64,000 bases of DNA from Nocardioides sp. BGMRC 2183 (GCA_008123405.1 VSSA01000003.1:248001-312000), one strand, 5' to 3'. Shown: positions 19,401-26,418, counted from the stretch's first letter. Translations and numbers: made by a program. The notes: generated by a model from the letters alone, not told the origin.

Positions 19401-19449
19401 AGCAGACGAGAGCGGTGACGACGGAGCGGTGCGAGCCTCGGAACGACAC
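10456..19449 (-). CDS. Giant secreted multidomain protein (cadherin/Ig, malectin, sugar-dehydrogenase propeller, FnIII)
   Basis: A single 2997-residue frame, starting at GTG 19449 behind GGGGGA. A signal peptide ends near AQAA (residue 36). About 37-885 are repeated He_PIG, cadherin-like and Ig-like domains with the recurrent DPDGDDLTW and VTVTAVNDAPV patterns. About 885-1165 look like a concanavalin/LamG-type domain. Malectin-like carbohydrate-binding domains lie at about 1168-1343, 1346-1523 and 2816-2997, each with the RLRTT...HLQ...GTNTKI pattern. A bacterial Ig domain (1526-1630) precedes a six-bladed sugar/sorbosone-dehydrogenase-like propeller (about 1636-2078). Choice-of-anchor-D-like domains occur at about 2086-2183 and 2393-2503, and FnIII at 2713-2806. 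No LPXTG or C-terminal anchor is seen, so it is probably released or bound to wall polysaccharide. Role (carbohydrate binding or adhesion) is inferred. A long antisense open frame is a GC shadow. Confidence 0.88.
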   Translation of the reverse strand: MSFRGSHRSVVTALVCFVAALALLLSPLALTSAQAAKNKAPRLKPITTQTVGAGKAITIRPKATDPDRGPRSLRFSAKGKPGWLRLNRTSGVLKGTAPVKAAGRKWRVTLRVSDGRATTARAFGVKVPANKAPRLSPLSNQGVVAGESVVVTPSAVDRDRGPRPLRYTVSYDAEGSSPARPDWLSLAPATGQLTGTAPADAAGHRWSVRITATDGLAKATRTFVLSVVEPQRVNQAPEVADQSFTLDEGLAGATVGTVQGSDPDGDDLTWSLTTVGLPFAITAAGRITTTAALDHEAGDSYALTVRASDGTDHADAVVTVSVADVDESPVIDPIDDVTTAEDAAITAIPVTATDPEGEDVELDVTGLPLGLSYAAGSITGTPTRSGTSTVTVAADDSTSTPSVVTFELEVTAVNDAPVIEDQELTVPEGAAPGTVIGRLAASDEDGDDLTFSHATTDVEVAADGTVSVAAGGLPAGAGPFVFDVTVDDGAATATATVTVTVDASGDLPPVIAGGQAFDVPEDAAGGSVVGSVQASDPDGDVLVFQIAGGNTGGAFVIDPATGELTVAAPLDAETTADYALDVVVSAGGRSAEGVVTVTVTDVNEAPTVAPIEDQEAGEDHAITPIPVQVADPDQGDSADVSVTGLPAGLGYADGAIAGTPTLGGEYPITVTATDAGGLTGSTTFTLVVTEVNDAPVLAAIGDRSATEDEEIDPILVVATDEEGDDVTLTLTPLPAGLSWDEAAGTIVGTPTTAGDFSVTVTADDGNGGTDEETFTISVTGVNDAPVIASVAPEAIAGTVGTPLSVVLSVVATDEDGDELALDLTDLPDGLTATDNGDGTITVSGTPTAAGTTTATLTATDPDDAADSVELSVDIADEVTGCAPRSTLPCTDVPVELPYELSFDGSEGGLDETGFTMVDPPSARGNVDQAPAPTTPSEQDVPGYEPSLIDAGDGTLALRATKGIAYRFPGTGGSAGTNSQLNTLGVGVAGDGDGYELETTVIDPTFVGSNGAQQGGMWFGLGEDDYVKAAVVRVSATTNKVQLLVETDGVAIPGTTYELNSAAFPAGQDVRLVLTVADTDGAGGTASLAYAVDGGALTPLTDTANTVSSTALPVPQQLFDGVAVGEETTSFAGLYATKRNTAASDNVVVSFADFAVRGIESAPEVHEKYSFTTVADTGVPAGYTKNTGAAWSDAAGIGWVTQASLATTTHVPVDLTANTRVRTRAGVSALRNRLIHLQYGDVDGGAGTNGNKTAGAFERAVPDGWYAVTVSVGDQMGSTSYDSQYTVNVEGVSAIDRFQASAAEEYRTATVVVPVSDGRLTVDAIGGVNTKVNYLEIDSTTAPTEPDLHQRVRFADEASAPPAGYLKDFGQAYGARSGADQGAGETYGWRAIATGAPVSLVGNGRLRTTAGVAPLRAGLLHLQLPANATSGVPTPGYWEMAVPNGVYQVGVSVGDAMNLDSAHWINIEDQNAIAGFVPTGADGSATHWTEATRTVAVRDGRLTISPSGGTNTKINWITVDSVAGAGQRPSVLKCTPGNLATAVTPTGGIVCDLSLIGGGVDPDTLADAVRLVNVATGTAVEGNVQTSGGSDTINFSPVDELAANTLYRLEIGAGVRDVDGRSFLPYATAFTTGVTTGGGGPIAFDRTASGAPDGKSYTSLTVGPDGMLYAGSITGEIYRFPIAEDGTLGTPEVITTVQDYSRAVGDTYNQGFRTVIGLTFDPASTADNLILWITDNAPFLGQSNVPDFSGRLAKLTGDDLETYTPIVDGLPRSIKDHETNSIAFGPDGALYFTQGANNAMGAPDGAWGNRAETLLSASVLRLDPTRLPSPLPARGVNVRTDGAGSYNPFAANAPLTIYARGVRNAYDLLWHSNGHLYVPTNGSAAGGNVPAVPADANLPATCANRPDGTYLGRPKVAAVNSNPEETDYVFDVKPDRYYGHPNPARCEYVLNNGNPTSGVDRFENSKYPVGTLPDPNYDLAGVYNAGLHASANGVIEYRGGAFGGALDGKVLYLRYSSGSDIVSFDAAADGTLSNQTFGLTGTTNMQAPLDLTQDLATGNLYVAELTQDGRHSAIRLLTPQGGGGGPVGTATDRLVFSGPIGSTSQTRDAVIANTGLEALVVTGATVSGADAGQFELGAGPSYPIVVEAGETAEIPVAFDPSTVGVKAATLSVTTDAGAKTVRLRGLAATGLGGSNEPSLQRIMDTLEIPIDVGDPDPSNASMPATQAMIGDEVPAQVFEKASFDAPISITPLAAYGPQNNDPAVHVGWYDAGDPAGLHRQFSIDAADAQGLMIEPDGATTNIDPGEETVFGLYSEWPYFGGRKAYTEDALNTWDSALPHHIRVYPYRERDGSTVADAYVVATEEVPGSPFDSQDIVLLVRNVQPYVATEIDGAELRAVNPDPTPFADQIAFNRLQTTADGNQKYAETGTVRITNPGTAAYQVTGLPITDTFALVDPPALPFTVAPGQTVNLTVRFTATSTKVHNGTLTVQSNAATNPTQVIHLGGLWQSQSEGGQEPNLSQIAKAFGIGSNIPNGFTSKGEYAPIGDEVLSPYWARVNPNQPVTVRQLAAFHTYPNGATVRWGLKGSTPGTGFTGMGGQYAQSLLPRASNTAGAGPAAGTASPVAGGNAAQTYFEFAVDGERGDHTKNNAAPDIANGCVAPCGQHVRLWPVRDREGVLVPGSYLLSMDYSGINYDYQDNVYLVSNIRPEVVTAPTVTATAGDGEVTLSWNRNPYDVGVGYRVWRGTAPGFAINESSLISGPTSSDPLSATTFTDDDVSNGTTYYYVVRAVYRGVANSADGTASATPSAEADDVDVSVNFSNLAAPLPGGYLRDFGEAYGARTRGDQGTGLSYGWIGENSRQPLDLSVGGTSGPGNGRLRTTSQPDLRLNTLMHMQADDVPNFNGTPVAGIWELAVPNGEYDVTVAVGDPAVNTDPEIHTINVEGQNAIDGFVPTGPAGSNSHHRTATVTVTVEDGRLTVDALGGTNTKIDYLEVVAAG

Positions 19450-19569
19450 GGAATCCCCCAGGGTGTCCCTGCTCCCGGAGACGACGCGGCACGGACACCG
19501 CCTCGATGAGCCCCCGGCAGGAGCACAACCTGCGCAACGGCGTCCGGCGATCGCGTCGGTTCGCCCACC

Positions 19570-19591
19570 GCCTCCCCAGATCTGGGTAGGC
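19570..19591. promoter_or_regulatory. 22-bp dyad in the divergent promoter region of the giant protein and HAD genes
   Basis: GCCTCCCCAGA facing TCTGGGTAGGC: ten of eleven positions are symmetric around the centre 19580/19581. It lies 121 bp upstream of the giant gene's GTG and 78 bp upstream of the HAD gene. A second hairpin (TCCCGG, 7-base loop, CCGGGA; 19599-19617) is adjacent. This looks like an operator for a dimeric regulator; the protein is unknown. The whole 219-bp gap (19450-19668) holds no credible gene. Confidence 0.5.
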
Positions 19592-19668
19592 GACCAACTC
19601 CCGGATCGGACCCGGGATTCACCGCGGCGAAACAGTTCGCGGCTGCCCGAACCTCTACGCTCGGGAGC

Positions 19669-20397
19669 ATGGATTGGAGCACCTACGAGGCTGCGCTGTT
19701 CGACCTCGACGGCGTGGTGACCCCGACCGCCGACGTGCACATGCGCGCCTGGGCGGCGATGTTCACCGAGTTCCTCGCCGATCACCCCGGCGCCGCGCCC
19801 TACACCGACGAGGACTACTTCACCTACGTCGACGGCAAACCGCGCTACGACGGGGTCCGTTCCTTCCTCGCCTCCCGCGACATCACCCTCGCCGAGGGCA
19901 CCCCGGAGGACGGGCCGGACCAGCTGACCGTCTGCGGGCTGGGCAACCGCAAGAACCAGGCCTTCTCCCAGGTCCTCGCCGAGGAGGGGGTCGCCCCCTA
20001 CGCCGGCTCGCTGGCGCTGCTGCGACAACTGCGCAGCGCCGGGCTGCCGATGGCGATCGTCTCCTCCTCCAAGAACGCCCCCGCCGTGCTGGCGGCCGCA
20101 GGCGTCGCCGACTTCTTCACCCACGTGGTGCACGGCGGTGTCGCCGCCGACCAGGGGCTGGCCGGCAAGCCCTCCCCCGACACCTTCCTGTACGCCGCCC
20201 GCCTGCTCGGCGTGCCGGCCGACCGCGCCGTCGTACTGGAGGATGCGGTGAGCGGCGTCCGGGCCGGAGCGGCCGGTGCGTTCGGGCTGGTGATCGGAGT
20301 CGACCGCGGCGTGGGCGCCGACGCGCTGCTCGAGTCCGGAGCCGACGTCGTGGTCACCGACCTGGCCGAGCTCCTCGAGAAGGGCGGTGACGCATGA
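19669..20397 (+). CDS. pgmB: HAD-superfamily hydrolase, beta-phosphoglucomutase-like
   Basis: A 242-residue cytoplasmic enzyme of HAD subfamily I. Motif I is FDLDGVVTPTADVH (nucleophile Asp17, with the Val-Val pair of phosphomutases), motif II is AIVSSSKN, motif III is the lysine of GKPSPDTFLYAARLLGV and motif IV is VLEDAVSGVRAG. The SSSKN and EDAVSGV forms are typical of beta-phosphoglucomutases. It overlaps the start of the GH65 phosphorylase gene by four bases (ATGA). That pairing fits conversion of the beta-glucose 1-phosphate made by the phosphorylase to glucose 6-phosphate. In actinobacteria, HAD proteins next to GH65 are sometimes described as trehalose-6-phosphate phosphatase-like, a less likely alternative. 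Confidence 0.85.
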   Translation: MDWSTYEAALFDLDGVVTPTADVHMRAWAAMFTEFLADHPGAAPYTDEDYFTYVDGKPRYDGVRSFLASRDITLAEGTPEDGPDQLTVCGLGNRKNQAFSQVLAEEGVAPYAGSLALLRQLRSAGLPMAIVSSSKNAPAVLAAAGVADFFTHVVHGGVAADQGLAGKPSPDTFLYAARLLGVPADRAVVLEDAVSGVRAGAAGAFGLVIGVDRGVGADALLESGADVVVTDLAELLEKGGDA

Positions 20398-22937
20398 ACG
20401 TCCCCACCCCCGACTCCCTCGGGCCCTCCCACGTCGCTCCGCCGGTCGAGGACCCGATGGACCGCACCCGGTTCCCGATCGACCCGTGGCGCCTGGTCGA
20501 GACCCGGTTCAGCGGAGATGACCTCGGCACCACCGAGTCCCTCTTCACCGTCGGCAACGGCTACCTCGGGCTGCGCGGCAACTACGAGGAGAGCCGCGAC
20601 GCCTACCACGACGGCACCTACATCAACGGCTTCCACGAGACCTGGGCGATCAATCACGCCGAGGAGGCCTACGGGTTCGCCCGGGTCGGACAGACCATCG
20701 TCAACGCACCGGACCCGAAGGTGATCCGGCTCTACGTCGACGACGAGCCGCTACACCTCTCGGTGGCCGACCTGCTCGAGTACGAGCGCAGCCTGGACCT
20801 GCGCGAGGGCGTGCTGACCCGTGACCTGATCTGGCGCACCCCGGCCGGCAAGAACGTCCGGGTCCGCTCGCGGCGGATGGTGCCGCTGGGCCAGCGGCAC
20901 CTGTGCGTGATCACGTTCGAGGTCACCCTGCTGGACCAGCCGGCCTCGGTCGCGCTCTCCTCCCAGTTGCTCAACCGCCAGGACGTCTGGCACGAGTTCG
21001 GCGACCAGTCAGCGGGCCGCGGCGTCGCCGAAGGCGGCGACCCGCGGAAGGCGGAGACCTTCCAGCGGCGGGTGCTCGTGCCCGACTTCGACCACGCCGA
21101 CCCCCAGACCGGCCGGCTCTGCCTGGCCTACCGGACCGCCGAGTCGCGGATGAGCATCGGCGTGGTCGCCGACCATCACCTGTCCTCGCGGGTGCCGTTC
21201 TCCTCCAAGGTCGAGTCCGAGGACGACATGGCGAAGGTGATCTACCGGGTCGCCGCCGAGCCCGGAGTCCCGATCACGCTGACCAAGACGGTGGCGTTCC
21301 ACACCGCCCAGTCGGTGCCGCCGCGCGAGCTGCTCGACCGGTGCGAGCGGACGCTGGACCGCACCCACGAGGAGGGCCTGGAGCAGCAGTTCGCCGACCA
21401 GCGCGCCTGGCTGGACACCTTCTGGTCGCGCAGCGATGTCGAGGTGCACGGCCAACCGGCGCTGCAGCAGGCGATCCGCTGGAACCTCTTCTCGATCCTG
21501 CAGGCCTCGGCCCGTGCCGAGTCCCAGGGCATCGCCGCGAAGGGGGTGAGCGGCTCGGGCTACGGCGGTCACTACTTCTGGGACACCGAGGTCTACGTGA
21601 TGCCGTTCCTCACCTACACCATGCCGTGGGCGGCACGGAACGCGCTGCGGTTCCGCTACACCCTGCTCGACTCCGCGCGCCGCCGCGCCCGCGAGCTCGC
21701 CCAGAAGGGGGCGCTCTTCCCGTGGCGCACCATCAACGGGCAGGAGGCGTCTGCCTACTACGCGGCCGGGACCGCGCAGTATCACATCGACGCCGACATC
21801 GCCTACGCCCTGAGCCAGTACGTCGGCGCCACCGGCGACGACGACTTCCTGCACCGCGAGGCGATCGACATCCTCGTCGAGACCGCCCGGCTCTGGGCCG
21901 ACCTCGGCTTCTGGCGCGACGAGTCACGGCGCACCTTCCACATCCACGGCGTCACCGGGCCGGACGAATACACGACCGTGGTGAACGACAACCTCTACAC
22001 GAACGTGCTCGCGCGCTTCAACCTGCGCCGCGCGGCCCGCGCGGTCGACGAGCTGGCCGTGGACGACCCGGAGGCCTACGCACAGTTGGTCCGTCGTACC
22101 GGACTCGCGGAGGGGGAGGCGGCCGAGTGGGCCGACTGCGCGCGGGCGATGGCGATCCCGTATGAGGAGCACCTCGGCATCCACCCCCAGGACATGCACT
22201 TCCTGGAGCGGGAGATGTGGGATCTGGAGCACACGCCGCTGGAGAAGCGGCCCCTGCTGCTGCACTACCACCCGCTGGTGATCTACCGCTTCCAGGTGCT
22301 GAAGCAGGCCGACGTGGTGCTGGCGCTCTTCTTGCAGGGGGAGGAGTTCACGCCGGAGCAGAAGAAGGCCGACTTCGACTACTACGACCCGATCACCACC
22401 GGCGACTCCACACTCTCGGCGGTGGTGCAGTCGATCATCGCCGCCGAGGTCGGCTACCACGACCTGGCGCTGCGCTACTTCCTCTCCGCGCTCTTCGTCG
22501 ACCTCGACGACCGCCACTCCAACACCGCCGACGGGGTGCACGTCGCCTCCACCGGCGGTGTCTGGTCGGCGCTGGCTTGCGGCTTCGGCGGCTTCCGCGA
22601 CATCGGCTCCGCGCAGGGTGGGTCGCAGTGGAAGATCGACCCGCGACTGCCCACCTCCTGGGACGCGCTGGTCTACCGGATCACCCTGCAGGGCACCCGG
22701 GTGCGGGTCACCGTGCGGGCCGACCAGCTCGAGCTGTGCATCGAGGAGGGCTCTGGCCCGCTCACCTTCGACGTCCGCGGCAAGTCGATCACCCTCGCGG
22801 CCGACCAGGACGACGGGCGGATCTGCGTCCCGCTGACCCACCAGGGTCCGCGGCTGAAGGGGGAGCCGCCGCATCCCGCCGGCACCCAGCGCTCCGACGG
22901 GACGGTCATCTCGGCGATCGTGCCGTCCGGGGAGTGA
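20394..22937 (+). CDS. Glycoside hydrolase family 65 disaccharide phosphorylase
   Basis: An 847-residue cytoplasmic inverting phosphorylase. GH65 enzymes split trehalose, maltose, kojibiose or related alpha-glucosides with phosphate to beta-glucose 1-phosphate and glucose. The N-terminal beta-sandwich begins at ESLFTVGNGYLGLRGNYEE. The (alpha/alpha)6 barrel carries GYGGHYFWDTEVYVMPF and the general acid in HGVTGPDEYTTVVNDN (Glu of PDEY). The phosphate-binding Ser/His region is in the C-terminal half (KQADVVLALFL, then HSNTADGVHVASTGGVW). ATG 20394 overlaps the HAD gene stop, which gives tight coupling. Which disaccharide is used cannot be told from these motifs. Confidence 0.92.
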   Translation: MNVPTPDSLGPSHVAPPVEDPMDRTRFPIDPWRLVETRFSGDDLGTTESLFTVGNGYLGLRGNYEESRDAYHDGTYINGFHETWAINHAEEAYGFARVGQTIVNAPDPKVIRLYVDDEPLHLSVADLLEYERSLDLREGVLTRDLIWRTPAGKNVRVRSRRMVPLGQRHLCVITFEVTLLDQPASVALSSQLLNRQDVWHEFGDQSAGRGVAEGGDPRKAETFQRRVLVPDFDHADPQTGRLCLAYRTAESRMSIGVVADHHLSSRVPFSSKVESEDDMAKVIYRVAAEPGVPITLTKTVAFHTAQSVPPRELLDRCERTLDRTHEEGLEQQFADQRAWLDTFWSRSDVEVHGQPALQQAIRWNLFSILQASARAESQGIAAKGVSGSGYGGHYFWDTEVYVMPFLTYTMPWAARNALRFRYTLLDSARRRARELAQKGALFPWRTINGQEASAYYAAGTAQYHIDADIAYALSQYVGATGDDDFLHREAIDILVETARLWADLGFWRDESRRTFHIHGVTGPDEYTTVVNDNLYTNVLARFNLRRAARAVDELAVDDPEAYAQLVRRTGLAEGEAAEWADCARAMAIPYEEHLGIHPQDMHFLEREMWDLEHTPLEKRPLLLHYHPLVIYRFQVLKQADVVLALFLQGEEFTPEQKKADFDYYDPITTGDSTLSAVVQSIIAAEVGYHDLALRYFLSALFVDLDDRHSNTADGVHVASTGGVWSALACGFGGFRDIGSAQGGSQWKIDPRLPTSWDALVYRITLQGTRVRVTVRADQLELCIEEGSGPLTFDVRGKSITLAADQDDGRICVPLTHQGPRLKGEPPHPAGTQRSDGTVISAIVPSGE

Positions 22938-23000
22938 TGTAGAGGTCGCAACCTTTGAGTGGACCGTCCAGATCGCGAGATGCGAGTCTCGTCCCGTGGG

Positions 23001-24269
23001 ATGGAGGCGTTCACTGACCAGGTGAGCACCACCCACGCCCCGCCCGCCTGGGAGCAGGTCACCGCTGCCCGACGCTGGGGCATGCTCGGCGCCAGTACGG
23101 CGGCGCAGGCGACCTCGGCGGCGATGGTCAGCGGACCCGCGTTCCTGATCCCGGAGCTGCACCGCTCGCGCGGCATGTCGCTCGCCGAGGCCGGCCTGGT
23201 CGCCTCCGCGCCGCTGGTCGGGCTGATGCTCACCCTGGTCGCCTGGGGCGTCGTCGTCGACCGGCGCGGAGAGCGGTTCGCGCTGCTGGCCAGCCTCGCG
23301 GGGACGACGGTCGCCGGCGGGCTGGCGATCCTCGCGGCGTCGGGTGCCGGCGGCACCGACGGGTCCGGGCAGGTGCTGGCGCTCAGCCTGACCCTGTTCC
23401 TGGCCGGCGCCACCTCCGGCGCGACCAGCTCCGCCTCCGGTCGGGTCGTGGTCGGCTGGTTCCCGCCCGCCCGCCGGGGTCTCGCGATGGGGATCCGGCA
23501 GACCGCCCAGCCGCTCGGTGTCGGCCTCGCCGCCGCCACCATGGCCCCACTGGCCGAGCAGGCCGGACCTGCCGCCGCCCTCTGGGTGCCGACCGGTCTG
23601 GGTGTCCTCGCCATGGTCCTGGTCGCCGCGATCGTCCTCGACCCACCGCGTCCGGTCGGCAGCGCGCACACCGCTGCCGCGCAGAACCCCTACCGACAGG
23701 ACCCCTTTCTCCCCCGGGTGCATGCGGCCTCGGTCCTCCTGGTCGGCCCGCAGTTCCTGGTCTGGACCTTCGGCCTCACCTGGCTCATCGACGACCTCGG
23801 CTGGTCCGCCGCCGCGGCCGGACTGATGGTCGCCGGCACCCAGGTCGGCGGCGCCGCGGCCCGGATCTGCGCCGGTTGGTACTCCGACCACGTCGGCACC
23901 CGGATGCGCCCGATGCGCCAGATCGCCTACCTGGCCGCCGCGACGCTGCTGGCACTCGGCCTGGCAGCAGGGGTCGGTTCGTGGGCGACCGGCCTCGGCG
24001 TCGTACTGCTGGCGGTGGCATCGGCCGTCACCGTCGCCGACAACGGCCTCGCATTCACCGCCATCGCCGAGCGCGCCGGCCCGCTCTGGGCGGGGCGAGC
24101 CCTCGGCCTCCAGAACACCGCCCAGCACGTGATGGCCGCCGCGATCCCCCCGGTCGCCGGGTTGGTGATCACCTACGCCGGATACGGGTGGGCATTCGGG
24201 CTCGCGGCGGTGCTGCCGCTGCTGGCGGTGCCGTTGGTGCCGGTCGGGGACGAGCGCGGGATCGGGTGA
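23001..24269 (+). CDS. Major facilitator superfamily transporter
   Basis: A 422-residue integral membrane carrier with about twelve hydrophobic segments. The loop 2-3 signature is degenerate but present (GVVVDRRGERFALL), and a second copy occurs in the C-terminal half (AGWYSDHVGTRMRPMRQ). The arrangement resembles nitrate/oxalate/cyanate-type and general MFS efflux proteins. Substrate is unknown. The start chosen is ATG 23001; the frame is open from 22959 and neither has a strong ribosome binding site. It follows GH65 by 63 bp on the same strand and could move its sugar, but there is no proof. The gap contains a small hairpin CGAGA-N6-TCTCG. Confidence 0.8.
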   Translation: MEAFTDQVSTTHAPPAWEQVTAARRWGMLGASTAAQATSAAMVSGPAFLIPELHRSRGMSLAEAGLVASAPLVGLMLTLVAWGVVVDRRGERFALLASLAGTTVAGGLAILAASGAGGTDGSGQVLALSLTLFLAGATSGATSSASGRVVVGWFPPARRGLAMGIRQTAQPLGVGLAAATMAPLAEQAGPAAALWVPTGLGVLAMVLVAAIVLDPPRPVGSAHTAAAQNPYRQDPFLPRVHAASVLLVGPQFLVWTFGLTWLIDDLGWSAAAAGLMVAGTQVGGAAARICAGWYSDHVGTRMRPMRQIAYLAAATLLALGLAAGVGSWATGLGVVLLAVASAVTVADNGLAFTAIAERAGPLWAGRALGLQNTAQHVMAAAIPPVAGLVITYAGYGWAFGLAAVLPLLAVPLVPVGDERGIG

Positions 24270-24306
24270 CGGGCGCGCCATCGTGGCGAGCGGGCAGGGC
24301 TCCCTC

Positions 24307-24798
24307 TCAACAGGCGTAGCTACGGACCGTGACCATGGAGAGAAGCAGGTCGCTCGCGGCGTCCGATCGGTACTCGTCGCGGTAGGCCAAGCTCGCCCAC
24401 ACCCGTCGTCCCTCAATGCGCTTCGTGTGGCATGCGCCCAGGTCGCGCCAGCCACCGTCATCGAGCGCTAGTCGGCCCGCCGCGAGCGCTTCCGCGCGGG
24501 GGAGCCCGGTGCGGCGCTCGACATCGACCGAGACTGTGTCGTCGTCGGGATCGCACGCCTCGTGTGGCGGCGGCCCCTTCGGGAACACGGTGAGGATCTC
24601 CTCTGCGGCGGCGTCGTCGGTTAGCTGCTCAGCCAGCAGCCACTCCTCGTCGGTGCAGTCGAACAGGTCGGTCGCGATCGCCCCGACTGCGCCGACGATG
24701 TGGACGACGCTGGCGACCAGCACGCTGACCGCGACGAGCGGAGCGACGACGAGAACGAGGACGACGAGCGCCCACTCCTGCAGAGCCCGGTTCCTCAT
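24307..24798 (-). CDS. Hypothetical membrane-anchored protein
   Basis: A 163-residue product with one strong N-terminal membrane region (about 10-45: WALVVLVLVVAPLVAVSVLVASVV and following) and a hydrophilic part containing four cysteines (DCTDEE, EACDPDD, GACHTK, SYAC) that could form two disulfides if exported. Start ATG 24798 has AAGGA at the right distance. No family is recognised. It is the first of several neighbouring genes of unknown function between 24.3 and 27 kb. Confidence 0.6.
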   Translation of the reverse strand: MRNRALQEWALVVLVLVVAPLVAVSVLVASVVHIVGAVGAIATDLFDCTDEEWLLAEQLTDDAAAEEILTVFPKGPPPHEACDPDDDTVSVDVERRTGLPRAEALAAGRLALDDGGWRDLGACHTKRIEGRRVWASLAYRDEYRSDAASDLLLSMVTVRSYAC

Positions 24799-24871
24799 GG
24801 AGGTCCTTCGCGTGGTCCGTGTGCATCAGTCATCGTGCCACCACGCCTCGCCAGCGTCAGGCCGTTGCCCA

Positions 24872-25189
24872 TCAAGAAGTAACCCTGAGGATCCACAGGA
24901 TCACGCCTCCGACACCGGCGAACCAGCCGAGCGCTCCTCCGATCAGGATGCCGAGACCGACTGCGCGGGTTCGGGTGGTGATCGAGAGCGCGAGCCCGTT
25001 CACCAGGACGAGACCCGCGAGGAAGAGAACGCGGGGGCTGAAGGCGTCGCTGGATGAGTTGACGTCGGCATTCTCGAGCACCCAGACCATTCCGAGGACC
25101 AGCGCCACGGTATTGATGAAGGTCAGCGCGGCACTCATCGAGAAAGGGCCTGCGCCAGCGCAACGATGAGTGTCAGTCAATGTGGTCAT
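24872..25189 (-). CDS. Small hypothetical membrane protein
   Basis: A product of about 105 residues with three hydrophobic helices (MSAALTFINTVALVLGMVWVL, FLAGLVLVNGLALSI, and the Gly-rich C-terminal LGILIGGALGWFAGVGGVILWIL). No known domain is recognised. The start is uncertain: ATG 25189 and ATG 25138 are both possible and neither has a good Shine-Dalgarno sequence. The frame also stays open to 25369, but that stretch does not look coding. Confidence 0.5.
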   Translation of the reverse strand: MTTLTDTHRCAGAGPFSMSAALTFINTVALVLGMVWVLENADVNSSSDAFSPRVLFLAGLVLVNGLALSITTRTRAVGLGILIGGALGWFAGVGGVILWILRVTS

Positions 25190-25383
25190 GACGTGAGGGT
25201 CGTTTCTGAAAGGCCCGAGGCGGCAGGTAGCCGTCGCAGGACAGGTCCCGTGGAGCGCACACGGTAACGGCACCGGTGGCCCGACGGAGGCGATTACGCG
25301 AAACCCCTCACGGGCCGCCTCGACATCCACTAGGTTCTGCTCGCTCGGGACTCGCCCGGCCTCGCTCACGAAGGTCTCAGCTC

Positions 25384-26385
25384 ATGATCCATGCGGCGTC
25401 CCGACGTCTCCTCCTGCCGATCCTCGCCGCTGCGCTCGCACTCGGGCTGACCACCGCCCCCGGGTCGGCCTTCGCGCCCCACGTCGGCACCGCCGAGCTC
25501 CGACGGTCCCTCCACGACAACGTCGCATCCCAGACGTTGAAGGAGGTGAACTGGATGCTCAGCACCGAAGACGACGCCGGCCGCGCCCTTCTGGAGGAGA
25601 TCCACGGCCTGGCGCCGTACTTCGCGGCTGAAGGCGACCACTTCAAGGCGATGCGGCGCTACGTCCGTGCGTCGGCGATCCACGAGGGTCGCTTCACCTT
25701 CACCGTGCTCGCAGATCAGTCCTGCGTCAGTCGGCAGGACGACACAGCGGCTATCGAGATCGTCGACGGACCCTGCGACGAGGCGTCCGCGGTGAGGAGC
25801 ACCCGCCCTCTCGCCGACCTTGTCGGACTCATCGACGCCGCGCTCGGCCCGGCATGGCAGCGCTCGATGGCCGAGGCGTACTCCGCGCACACGTCGGTGG
25901 CGACCTGGGTTGCGGCCGCCGATCCCGGCATCCACGTGGTCCGGAGCAGCGTCACCGACCGCAACTTCGACCGCATCGACGACGACGGCCGCTACGAACT
26001 GACCCGCAACGGACGCACCTACTGCCTGCAGACCCAGCTCTCCAACACCACGCGTACCCGCATGCTCCGTACCCGGTGTAGCGAACTGGAGCCACGGAGC
26101 ACCACGTGGCTGTACGGCGCCATCTTCCTCCAGCATGGCGCACGGAGCGTGGCGCAGGACCTGCGCTCGGCCTCGCGACTGACGCGCAAGAAGATCTCCC
26201 GACTCGGCCAGCACGAGCTGTCCTGGGTCCGCAGCAAGGTGGGCAACCGCTACCGGGTGACCCGGTCCGCTCCACTGAAGTTCCGGGTCTCGAACAAGAG
26301 CCGACACTGCTGGGTTGATGTCACCTTCGCTTCGGACCGGGTGGCCGCGAGAGCGGAGCTCTCGCGGGTCCGCTGCAACAGCTAG
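25384..26385 (+). CDS. Secreted protein of unknown function
   Basis: A 333-residue product with a clear signal peptide (MIHAASRRLLLPILAAALALGLTTAPGSAFA, cleavage near AFA). The mature protein is basic, with a middle DRNFDRIDDDGRYEL turn and at least five cysteines (SCVSR, GPCDE, YCLQT, TRCSEL, HCWVD, VRCNS), which suggests disulfide-stabilised structure outside the cell. I recognise no catalytic motif. GAAGGT lies 10 bases before ATG 25384. It is divergent from the small membrane protein gene across a 194-bp gap in which I see no further gene. Confidence 0.65.
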   Translation: MIHAASRRLLLPILAAALALGLTTAPGSAFAPHVGTAELRRSLHDNVASQTLKEVNWMLSTEDDAGRALLEEIHGLAPYFAAEGDHFKAMRRYVRASAIHEGRFTFTVLADQSCVSRQDDTAAIEIVDGPCDEASAVRSTRPLADLVGLIDAALGPAWQRSMAEAYSAHTSVATWVAAADPGIHVVRSSVTDRNFDRIDDDGRYELTRNGRTYCLQTQLSNTTRTRMLRTRCSELEPRSTTWLYGAIFLQHGARSVAQDLRSASRLTRKKISRLGQHELSWVRSKVGNRYRVTRSAPLKFRVSNKSRHCWVDVTFASDRVAARAELSRVRCNS

Positions 26386-26401
26386 GGCCACCCTCACGGG
26401 A

Positions 26402-26413
26402 CCGGAGCTCCGG
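26402..26413. terminator. Palindrome between convergent genes
   Basis: CCGGAGCTCCGG is a 12-bp perfect palindrome in the 33-bp gap between two convergent genes. It may act as a bidirectional hairpin terminator. There is no T run. Confidence 0.35.
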
Positions 26414-26418
26414 AGTGC

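Noticed and set aside
10219-19509. Very long open frames on the plus strand opposite the giant secreted protein gene
   Set aside because: The minus-strand product has a signal peptide and recognisable domains throughout. The plus-strand frames read as Val/Gly/Arg/His-rich low-complexity sequence, the usual shadow of high third-position GC.
19450-19668. Cyclic di-nucleotide riboswitch upstream of the giant gene
   Set aside because: Fragments such as GGTGAATCC and GGGCGAACC recall ydaO- and GEMM-type aptamers, but I could not place the full conserved core or closing stems. The dyad at 19570-19591 has no loop and looks like a DNA operator.
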